Shown here: piece after piece, positions 1-6,979 of the stretch
How positions within the stretch are numbered: position 1 is the stretch's first letter
Layout of the letters: the number at the start of each line of letters is the position of its first letter
Origin: VXLM01 sp965242665
Lineage (GTDB): Bacteria > Chloroflexota > Dehalococcoidia > Lucifugimonadales > VXLM01
Direction: 5' to 3'
Assembly: GCA_965242665.1 (NCBI GenBank)
Contig: OZ251484.1
Coordinates: 2,232,001-2,296,000, forward strand
DNA length: 64,000 nt
Translations under genes and position numbers: made by a program
Notes under the pieces: model-generated
The model's input: the letters and a program-made list of their open reading frames with translations, nothing else
Database searches by the model: none
What the model was told of the DNA's origin: nothing

Positions 1-2
1 TG

Positions 3-482
3 CTGCTCTTCCTCGTGTCCTGGCCTGCACTCGGGGTATTCGCCCTTGCGCCACTCAATCTCATCGCTCCGCTCATATACCGCTGGCGCAGTCCGGACTC
101 TCGAACCATTCGCACCCACGCAGGCGAAGTGCTCAACTTCCAGCTGTTGTGGACAGCCGTAATCGGCGTCCTATGGCTTGTCTTGACACTCGCTTCACCA
201 AACGATGACGGCCCCTGGTGGTCGGCGTGGTCGGTGTGGAACGTCCAAACTTCATACCAATTTACCACTACGGAACCCGGAGTCACCGTCTACGAACCGA
301 CCGCCGACCAATCCGAGCTAGCAGAGGAAGAAGAGCAGCAGTCCTCTTGGGCTCTACCGACCCTAGCATTTCAGCTGCTGGCGGTAGCATGGCTCGGTGG
401 CATTGCGCTGACCGTCTTCTTCGCCTACGACCTGGGAAACGGCGGAACAGGCCGCTACCCCCTCCGCATCCCTCTCCTATAA
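3..482 (+). CDS. DUF4870-like membrane protein, copy 1 (5' end outside window)
   Basis: The reading frame is open from base 3, and its first residues (LLFLVSW) align with the interior of the two downstream paralogs, so the N-terminal zinc ribbon lies outside the window; the GTG at 15 is not the true start. Hydrophobic segments flank the motif EVLNFQLLWTAVI, which fits the small DUF4870/Tic20-like family of four-helix membrane proteins. This copy differs from copies 2 and 3 by an acidic insert (EEEEQQ) before the last hydrophobic segment. It ends GNGGTGRYPLRIPLL, like copy 2. Function is unknown; location is probably the cytoplasmic membrane. It is the first of three tandem paralogs. Confidence 0.75.
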   Translation: MLFLVSWPALGVFALAPLNLIAPLIYRWRSPDSRTIRTHAGEVLNFQLLWTAVIGVLWLVLTLASPNDDGPWWSAWSVWNVQTSYQFTTTEPGVTVYEPTADQSELAEEEEQQSSWALPTLAFQLLAVAWLGGIALTVFFAYDLGNGGTGRYPLRIPLL

Positions 483-540
483 CCACATTGATCCAATCAT
501 AGCCCCTGCCGCCGGGGATCGCAGCGGTTACCCCCCAACG

Positions 541-570
541 TTGACGCGCGCGCCCAAGAATCTCTATAAT
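541..570 (+). promoter_or_regulatory. Predicted sigma-70-type promoter for copy 2
   Basis: TTGACG at 541-546, an 18-nt spacer and a perfect TATAAT at 565-570 lie 38 bases upstream of the ATG at 609. An equivalent box pair precedes copy 3, so each paralog seems to carry its own promoter. Confidence 0.6.
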
Positions 571-608
571 ACCCTCGCAACACTCACCCGACTCAGGCCA
601 AAACCCCA

Positions 609-1088
609 ATGGCGGAATGCCCCACGTGCGTCGTCCAGTTGCCTATCTACGTCCGGCGTTGTCCAACGTGCGGAGCCAGACTGCGGCGGAAAGTTCGGTC
701 GGACGACGAGCGGCAACAGGCTAGATTGTGCCACCTACTCCCGCTGCCCGGAATGCTGCTCTTCCTACTGTCCTGGCCTGTACTCGGACTGTTTTCCCTT
801 GTGCCCCTCAATCTCATCGCGCCGCTCATCTACCACTCGTACAATCCAGCCTCCCAAACCATTCGCACTCACACAAGAGAAGTGCTCAACTTCCAGCTGC
901 TCTGGACTGCCGTAATCAGCGTCGCTTGGCTTACCTTGAAACTCGCTCCCCCATTGGTATTGTCAACCATAGTGCTTTACCTCCTCGCGGCAGCATGGAT
1001 CGGAGGCATCGCCCTGACCGTCTTCTTCGCCTACGACCTGGGAAACGGCGGAACAGGCCGCTACCCCCTCCGCATCTCCCTATTCTGA
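609..1088 (+). CDS. Zinc-ribbon plus DUF4870-like membrane protein, copy 2
   Basis: 159 residues. The N-terminus has two CPxC knuckles (MAECPTC and RRCPTCGARL), a zinc ribbon, followed by a basic stretch and about three to four hydrophobic segments around REVLNFQLLW, matching DUF4870-type membrane proteins. It is intact and ends GTGRYPLRISLF. The DNA from here through the transmembrane region is almost identical to copy 3, so the duplication is recent. The start is the ATG followed by GCGGAATGCCCC; no clear Shine-Dalgarno sequence is seen. The biochemical role is unknown. A zinc ribbon fused to a DUF4870 domain is seen in other bacteria, but I know of no assigned activity. Confidence 0.75.
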   Translation: MAECPTCVVQLPIYVRRCPTCGARLRRKVRSDDERQQARLCHLLPLPGMLLFLLSWPVLGLFSLVPLNLIAPLIYHSYNPASQTIRTHTREVLNFQLLWTAVISVAWLTLKLAPPLVLSTIVLYLLAAAWIGGIALTVFFAYDLGNGGTGRYPLRISLF

Positions 1089-1171
1089 CGGCCTCGCACG
1101 CCCAATCGCAAATCCACAATCCTCACCCTCATATCCTTCAATCCCCGAACACCTTCCCAATCACCCCACCG

Positions 1172-1200
1172 TTGACGCCACCCACGGCAACATCCATAAT
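1172..1200 (+). promoter_or_regulatory. Predicted promoter for copy 3
   Basis: TTGACG at 1172-1177, a 17-nt spacer and CATAAT at 1195-1200, upstream of the ATG at 1242. It mirrors the promoter of copy 2. Confidence 0.45.
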
Positions 1201-1241
1201 ACCCCCAACCCTGACCACACTCTTATGTCGAGAACCCTCCA

Positions 1242-1688
1242 ATGGCGGAATGCCCCGAGTGCGACGCCCAGATACCGGTCTACGTCCGTCGCTGTCCAAC
1301 GTGCGGAGCCAGACTGCGGCGAAAAGTCCGGTCGGACGACGAGCGGCAACAGGCTAGATTGTGCCACCTACTCCCGCTGCCCGGAATGCTGCTCTTCCTC
1401 CTGTCCTGGCCTGTACTCGGACTGTTCTCCCTTGTGCCCCTCAATCTCATCGCGCCGCTCATCTACCACTCGTACAATCCAGCCTCCCAAACCATTCGAA
1501 CTCACACAAGGGAAGTGCTCAACTTCCAGCTGTTCTGGACTGCCGTAATCAGCGTCGCTTGGCTTACCTTGAAACTTGCTCCCCCATTGGTATTGTCAAC
1601 CATAGTGCTTTACCTCCTCGCGGCAGCATGGATCGGAGGCATCGCCCTGACCGTCTTCTTCGCGGTACTGTTGACTTGTGGTTGTTAG
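1242..1688 (+). pseudogene. Zinc-ribbon DUF4870-like protein, copy 3, C-terminus replaced
   Basis: This is near-identical to copy 2 for about 140 codons (zinc ribbon CPECDAQIPVYVRRCPTCG, then membrane segments), but identity stops abruptly after TVFFA. Where copies 1 and 2 continue YDLGNGGTGRYPLRI, this copy runs into the inverted-repeat end of the element at 1663 and terminates after VLLTCGC. The missing 3' end is not found on the far side of the element (after 2410), so the insertion was accompanied or followed by loss of the tail. It may still make a membrane protein lacking the last 20 residues. Confidence 0.75.
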
Positions 1689-1706
1689 GCAAAAGGAGAG
1701 TGAACG

Positions 1707-2377
1707 ATGGGTAGATGGACGATAGCGTCGGTGACCGCGATTGTAGTACTGCTTGCGTGCGGTCAGGCAGAGTCACTGGAGGATCGACTAATAGAGGCAG
1801 AGAAACGGCTTGCAGAGGTAGAGGAGCGCATCACGGCGTATGAGTGGGAGACCGCTACCCTGACGCCGGCACCGACTGCTACTCCTACGCTGCTATCCGG
1901 CGCAGGGTTGACGATACGTGAACGGTATGAGGATCTCGCGCGCGTGGGGCTTGTCGTGCGGACGGAGGAGAGGCGTACCCTATCTGGGTGCAATAATCCC
2001 GCGCGTTGCAACGTCTCCGACTGGAAATACGAGGACGTCACTGTATTCACAGTACCGGAAGGGGCTGGGTGGATGGGTCATCCGATTCACGGACGTTCCT
2101 GGTGGAGATGCTAGATCGAACTTTTCTCAGGAGGGCGATCTCTATATCTACCATCCTGCTAACCCGGGGTCGAACCAGGGGTACATCCGCGCGCACAACG
2201 TCGGGCCTGCAGCGCGCTTTGCGTTCCAATGGTACAAGCGGTACATCCGCGCGCACAACGTCTGGGCGGTGGAGCGCGGACGGCAACACGTACTACGTGG
2301 GGTACATCCGCGCGCACAACGTCTGGGCGCACATCGTGCAGATACATGGAGGGCGGGTTGCACAATGGTCACAGTAG
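1707..2377 (+). pseudogene. Frameshifted lipoprotein carried by the inverted-repeat element
   Basis: The ATG at 1707 follows AAAGGAGAGTGAACG, a strong ribosome site. The first frame encodes a signal peptide with lipobox LLAC, a short coiled coil (LIEAEKRLAEVEERI), a Thr/Pro linker and a C-terminal part reading to VFTVPEGAGW, then stops early at 2114. The natural continuation (VIRFTDVPGGDARSNFSQEG) is in the next frame, with a short near-duplication TGGGTGGATGGGT at the junction. A second shift near 2270 moves the frame again (DGNTYYVGYIRAHNVW), ending at 2377, ten bases before the right inverted repeat. The original was probably a secreted protein of about 220 residues of unknown function. 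Confidence 0.65.
2181..2323 (+). repeat. Three 22-bp repeats at 60/61-bp spacing inside the lipoprotein gene
   Basis: GTACATCCGCGCGCACAACG followed by TC occurs at 2181-2202, 2241-2262 and 2302-2323. The repeats encode YIRAHNV. Two are in one frame and the third is shifted by one base. Confidence 0.85.
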
Positions 2378-2446
2378 ATTCCCCACAACAACCACAAGTC
2401 AACAGTACCGATTCGTCCATGAGTACGACGTCGAAGACGGAGCCGC

Positions 2447-2474
2447 GGTTCCCCCGCACACGCGGGGATAGACC
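2447..2474 (+). repeat. Single I-E-type CRISPR repeat of the outer family
   Basis: A 28-bp repeat beginning GGTTCCCCCGCACACG and ending GGGGATAGACC has the classic type I-E layout (compare the E. coli GTTCCCCGC...GGGGATAAACC). It runs directly into the first repeat of the main array with no spacer. Its relatives are at 4886 and 4947. Confidence 0.75.
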
Positions 2475-4879
2475 TTCCGTCCGCGCGCGTGGGGAATCCG
2501 CGCCAGGCGACGCGGCAGGACGACGTCACGCAGCCTCCCGTCCGCGCGCGTGGGGAATCCGCGTGCTTGAGACTACCAAGAAGACGCAGGCCGCGCTTCC
2601 GTCCGCGCGCGTGGGGAATCCGCGCGCACACGGTCGACTGCAAGAACTGCATTCGACTTCCGTCCGCGCGCGCGGGGAATCCCCCGCTTATTGCGCCGTT
2701 TCCACCTTTTCCACTTCCTTCCGTCCGCGCGCGCGGGGAATCCCCCTCAGTGGCGTCACTTTCATCTCCCCACTGCCCCTTCCGTCCGCGCGCGCGGGGA
2801 ATCCCCGGAATCGTCGGGCGTCCCGTGATTCCCATGATGCTTCCGTCCGCGCGCGCGGGGAATCCCCATTGCGTTCTTTGTTTAAGTCAGCAGACGAGCG
2901 CTTCCGTCCGCGCGCGCGGGGAATCCCCTCGTTCATTGCCTCCATCCCGATGCGCCGAATGCTTCCGTCCGCGCGCGCGGGGAATCCCCCGGGACGGAAA
3001 ATGGAAATAGGAGGCGAACGATCTTCCGTCCGCGCGCGCGGGGAATCCCCACCTGTTTTGGGAGTGTGACAACCGTGACAACCCTTCCGTCCGCGCGCGC
3101 GGGGAATCCCCTCCCTGCCACTACGACATGGCTGCGGGTATCGACTTCCGTCCGCGCGCGCGGGGAATCCCCGCTACTACAGAGCGGGTAGTATTGATGT
3201 ATCCCCTTCCGTCCGCGCGCGCGGGGAATCCCCGGCTTCGACTTCGATGGTAGTGAAGCCGTTGCCCTTCCGTCCGCGCGCGCGGGGAATCCCCGTCACG
3301 GACAAGCTCGCCCAGATGATCAACGACCTTCCGTCCGCGCGCGCGGGGAATCCCCATATCCGGGATATAGATGCGGTCGTCGAGGTTGCTTCCGTCCGCG
3401 CGCGCGGGGAATCCCCGACGTATGTCTGGTAGCAGACGTCCGCAGCGTCCTTCCGTCCGCGCGCGCGGGGAATCCCTTCTACCGCGTGCGGCAACTTCCT
3501 GGCGGAGAGCTTCCGTCCGCGCGCGCGGGGAATCCCCAGAGGAATCGAACAAGCGGTTGCAGCCAACCGCCTTCCGTCCGCGCGCGCGGGGAATCCCCTG
3601 CCACGCAGACGTACACATGGAGCGTCGTCGGCTTCCGTCCGCGCGCGCGGGGAATCCCCGACTCTATTGCCCGTGAGCGCAGGCACTCGAGCCTTCCGTC
3701 CGCGCGCGCGGGGAATCCCCGACGGAGGGTTGGGAGGGTGGACTGCTGGAGGGCTTCCGTCCGCGCGCGCGGGGAATCCCCTCGGTGAACATCGAGCTGG
3801 CGTCGACGATTCGGCTTCCGTCCGCGCGCGCGGGGAATCCCCCTACCGCCTCTCCTTTCATGAGCCGCTGCGTGTCTTCCGTCCGCGCGCGCGGGGAATC
3901 CCCCAAGACGTCCTGCGGGAAGAGTGAGCCTTGCGGCTTCCGTCCGCGCGCGCGGGGAATCCCCCAACTTCCCGTCCTTCCACTGATGCATACGCGGCTT
4001 CCGTCCGCGCGCGCGGGGAATCCCCGTACGAGGTTGAAGGCGCTCCAATCCTTGCCGCCTTCCGTCCGCGCGCGCGGGGAATCCCCTCCTGTACGATAGA
4101 CGACGGCTCGCCCTGGTAGCTTCCGTCCGCGCGCGCGGGGAATCCCCATGGGAGTGAGTCCCCCCTCAGTACGAAGCGCGCTTCCGTCCGCGCGCGCGGG
4201 GAATCCCCTCCCACTCGCCCTCGTAGCCCGAGACGGCTACCCTTCCGTCCGCGCGCGCGGGGAATCCCCCGAAACTGCCAGCCGCTTCTGTTCCCTGGTA
4301 TCCTTCCGTCCGCGCGCGCGGGGAATCCCCAGGCGCAGGGAATGCAACAGGACACGGACGGGACTTCCGTCCGCGCGCGCGGGGAATCCCCGTACCGGCA
4401 TTGAGCCCGTTGGCCTCGAATGCCCTTCCGTCCGCGCGCGCGGGGAATCCCCCGTCCCGCAGGCGACCCCCAAGCGCAAGCACGGCTTCCGTCCGCGCGC
4501 GCGGGGAATCCCCCGGATTCGAGCGCAGAGGAAGTGGCTGCGGCAGCTTCCGTCCGCGCGCGCGGGGAATCCCCCGTCCGCAACTGCGTATACTCCTTGC
4601 CGCACGCCTTCCGTCCGCGCGCGCGGGGAATCCCCCGACGTTGCCTGAGTTCGAGGCGCTGGAGGATACTTCCGTCCGCGCGCGGGGGGAATCCCCCGAG
4701 GCGTCGTAGAGTTGCCTTGCGGGCCGTGGCTTCCGTCCGCGCGCGGGGGGAATCCCCACCAATCCCTATAAGCAGTATTGGACGGAGTGCCTTCCGTCCG
4801 CGCGCGGGGGGAATCCCCTCACGTACACATGATAATCATCGAGCCGGCGACCTTCCGTCCGCGCGCGGGGGGAATCCCC
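2474..4879 (+). CRISPR. CRISPR array, 40 repeats, type I-E-like
   Basis: Forty copies of a 28-bp repeat beginning CTTCCGTCCGCGCGCG and ending CGGGGAATCCCC recur every 61 bp from 2474 to 4852 (33-bp spacers; the 3450-3510 interval is 60 bp). That gives 39 unique-looking spacers. The first three repeats have GTGGGGAATCCGC variants and the last four have an extra-G variant (GGGGGGAATCCCC), so the two ends have separate histories. The 28+33 geometry and the C/G-rich inverted core fit subtype I-E. By alignment with canonical I-E repeats transcription is probably left to right. No cas gene occurs in the 64 kb, and only 36 bases separate the first outer repeat from the 748-bp element, so a normal AT-rich leader is not visible. 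Confidence 0.95.
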
Positions 4880-4885
4880 TATTTC

Positions 4886-4962
4886 GGTTCCCCCGCACAC
4901 ACGGGGATAGACCTTCGACTCGCGGAGCTTCTTCCTTGAATCCTCGGGTTCCCCCGCCTTCG
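4886..4962 (+). repeat. Distal outer-family CRISPR repeats, the last cut by an IS
   Basis: An outer-family repeat lies at 4886-4913. Exactly 61 bp later a second copy starts at 4947 but keeps only about 10-16 bases (GGTTCCCCCG...) before the IS end GAGACCTTTG at 4963. These are the remains of an older array segment with a different repeat sequence. Confidence 0.75.
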
Positions 4963-6080
4963 GAGACCTTTGAACAACTATGCAGAATGGTTGTTTGAGG
5001 ATGTTCTGCCCCCAATCCATTCCTTTCGCCTCAGATGGCGAACCGCCAGCCCAGAGAAAGAAGAGATGAACTTCACCCACAAGGTCCATCACCTGCACAA
5101 CACCCAGCTCAGACCGTACATCCGGCCCCCCAACCGCCTTCTCCAGGCAGCTTGGTCCATCCACCACCCACAGATCAGACTGAACATCCAGACAACTTGA
5201 CCGCACGACGCAGATTGTACGCCATCAACTTGAACCACATCTCCACCGCGTTCCTTCCCAATCCACAATACCGTACCCGCGTGTACCCATAACTGCGCTT
5301 CAGAGTGCCGAACACATTCTCTACCGGCGCCCGCACAGGCCCTATCAACTCGTTGCGACGACGCTGCCAATGCGACAACCCCCGCTGATGCTTGTGCGAA
5401 CGATGCATGATCCGATCAGCAATCCCCTGAGACCTCAACCACCGACGCCTCTCCATAGCCGAAGTGCGATCGACGCCCACGCTGACTCTGCGTCCAGTCC
5501 GCATCCGGATCCGCAGCACTCTTCGTCCCACGACCCGCAGACACCGGCGGCCGACGCACCTGCGCCTCCACTAACCTAGCGTCCATCAACGTTCCCTCTT
5601 TCAAGACCAGGCCCAGACCGTCCAACTGTTTCCCCAACTCCTCGAACAGCCTTTCGCTCAGTCCCAGCCTCTCCAACGTACTGCGGAAACGGCTGAGCGT
5701 AGAGTGGTCCGGCGTGTCGTCTTGAAGTTCCAATCCTACGAAGCGGCGGAAGGATATGCGGTCTGCCAGGGCCTCTTCCATCTGGGAATCCGACAGGTTG
5801 TACCACTGCTGAAGTAGCAGCGCCTTGACCATCATAATCGGCGGGTAGCTGGGTCTTCCCTCGCGTGCCGAGTAGACTCTGCTGACTAGTTGGCCTAGTC
5901 GTTCCCAGTCGATCATGGTGTCGATTCGTTCCAGTCGTTCGTTTCGTCCCAGTGTTTGCGGCAACAATGATTCCGCTAGTGAAGGTTGGCCCATCTCTCG
6001 GTGCATTCCACTCTCCTTACGACTTGCGCGATCCAGCTCCTCTGTTTATACCCCAACACAACAGGTTATGCAAAGGTCTC
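4963..6080. mobile_element. Degenerate IS5-family element
   Basis: Inverted ends GAGACCTTTG at 4963-4972 and CAAAGGTCTC at 6071-6080 enclose a minus-strand transposase remnant. The total of about 1.1 kb is shorter than a usual IS5-type element, consistent with the internal deletion. Bases 4975-5174 hold no gene and are presumably the IS 3' end. Insertion is inside the last outer-family CRISPR repeat. Confidence 0.7.
5175..6006 (-). pseudogene. IS5-family transposase, internally deleted and frameshifted
   Basis: The upstream part (5416-6006) encodes the N-terminal DUF772-type region (REGRPSYPPIMMVKALLLQQ, DHSTLSRFRSTL) and then goes out of frame near SRRGRRSHFGY. The downstream part (5175-5531) resumes with VGVDRTSAMERRRWLRSQGI and the C-terminal DDE-domain region (RAPVENVFGTLKRSYG...). 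The middle, which normally holds the first catalytic Asp and about 80 residues, is missing, so no active transposase can be made. The ATG at 6006 follows GGAGAGT on the minus strand. Confidence 0.85.
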
Positions 6081-6191
6081 CACACGCGGGAATGACGTAG
6101 ACAGTGGGTTTACGGGCTGGGGGTGATCCATACTAAGGATTAGGGGGCAATCTATGCCGATGAATCGAACGGGACCGGCTCCGAGGCTGTA

Positions 6192-6941
6192 TTGATGTTA
6201 ATCGTCCAACCTGCTAGAACTACAGAGGTAGAAGTCATTGTTGCGAGGGAGTCCGTGCAGGAAGCGCACTTCACCGAGGGGCTGTTCGAGTTTCTCATCG
6301 ATCTGCGGATGAACAACGACCGCGAGTGGTTTCGAGAGAACAAGCGGCGGTACGACCGCGACGTCAAGGAGCCGCTGCTGCGGTTCATCAAGGATTTCGA
6401 GCCGAGGCTGCATTCCGTTAGCGCGCACTTCGTCGCAGACGCGCGCGCCAACGGCGGCTCGATGTTCCGCATCTACCGCGACGTCCGATTCTCGCGGGAC
6501 AAGAGCCCGTACAAGACGCAGGCCGCGGCGCATTTTCGCCACGAGGCAGGCAAGACGGCTCATGCGCCGGGGTTCTATCTGCACCTCTCGCCCGATGAAG
6601 TCTACGCGGGCGTTGGCATCTGGCAGCCGGACTCGGAGTCTCTTGCGAGGATACGGAACGCCATCGACGCAGACCCGGGGAAATGGGAGCGCGCGGCAAA
6701 GGACGAGGCCTTCCTGCGGGAGTTCACTATCGGTGGAGATTCGTTGAAGCGCCCGCCAAAGGGCTTCGGCGCCGACCATCCATATATCCAAGACATCAAG
6801 CGAAAGGACCATATCGCTTCCGTCGAGTTCGAGCGAGAGGATGTCATCGCGCCTGGCTTCATCGACGACTTTGCGGACGTCTGTCGTCAAGCGTCGCCGT
6901 ATATGCGATTCCTGACGTCCGCGCTGGGTCTTCCGTACTGA
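6192..6941 (+). CDS. DUF2461 (TIGR02453) family protein
   Basis: 249 residues. FTEGLFEFLIDLRMNNDREW, the FRIYRDVRFSRDKSPYK block and HAPGFYLHLSPDEVYAGVGIW are hallmarks of the DUF2461/TIGR02453 family, widespread in bacteria and fungi without a proven activity. The open frame begins with a TTG at 6192; the conserved region starts near residue 25, and a GTG at 6255 preceded by GAGGGAG is an alternative start. It stands alone between the IS and the RCC1-like gene. Family assignment is firm; function is unknown. Confidence 0.85.
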   Translation: MMLIVQPARTTEVEVIVARESVQEAHFTEGLFEFLIDLRMNNDREWFRENKRRYDRDVKEPLLRFIKDFEPRLHSVSAHFVADARANGGSMFRIYRDVRFSRDKSPYKTQAAAHFRHEAGKTAHAPGFYLHLSPDEVYAGVGIWQPDSESLARIRNAIDADPGKWERAAKDEAFLREFTIGGDSLKRPPKGFGADHPYIQDIKRKDHIASVEFEREDVIAPGFIDDFADVCRQASPYMRFLTSALGLPY

Positions 6942-6979
6942 TAGCGCGTTAATGCGCGCCGTTTATCGAGGGGGAGAGA

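Larger units (their letters stand above)
1663..2410. mobile_element. 748-bp element with perfect 24-bp inverted ends
   Basis: Bases 1663-1686 (starting CGGTACTGTTGACTTGTGG) are the exact reverse complement of 2387-2410. The left end is exactly where the third DUF4870 paralog diverges from its siblings. The only content is one decayed lipoprotein gene in the sense direction; no transposase is present. TTCG occurs just outside each end (1659-1662 and 2412-2415, one base removed on the right), a possible but weak target duplication. A closely related end sequence lies at 21781-21809 beside a methyltransferase-HNH gene. Best reading: a non-autonomous insertion cassette moved in trans. Confidence 0.7.

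Noticed and set aside
2181..2323. The three YIRAHNV repeats as a separate short CRISPR
   Set aside because: Two copies share a reading frame with protein-like context on both sides, and the repeat lacks the inverted core; a protein repeat is simpler.
2489..4998. Many open frames rich in PRARG/SPRARTE/FPARADG repeats on both strands
   Set aside because: They are translations of the CRISPR repeat, which lacks stop codons; the 61-bp period cycles through three frames. Not proteins.
6081..6100. CACACGCGGGAATGACGTAG right of the IS as the other half of the interrupted CRISPR repeat
   Set aside because: Its reverse complement is a unit of the dispersed CATTCCCGC repeat family, so its resemblance to CACACGCGGGG of the CRISPR repeat is not decisive.
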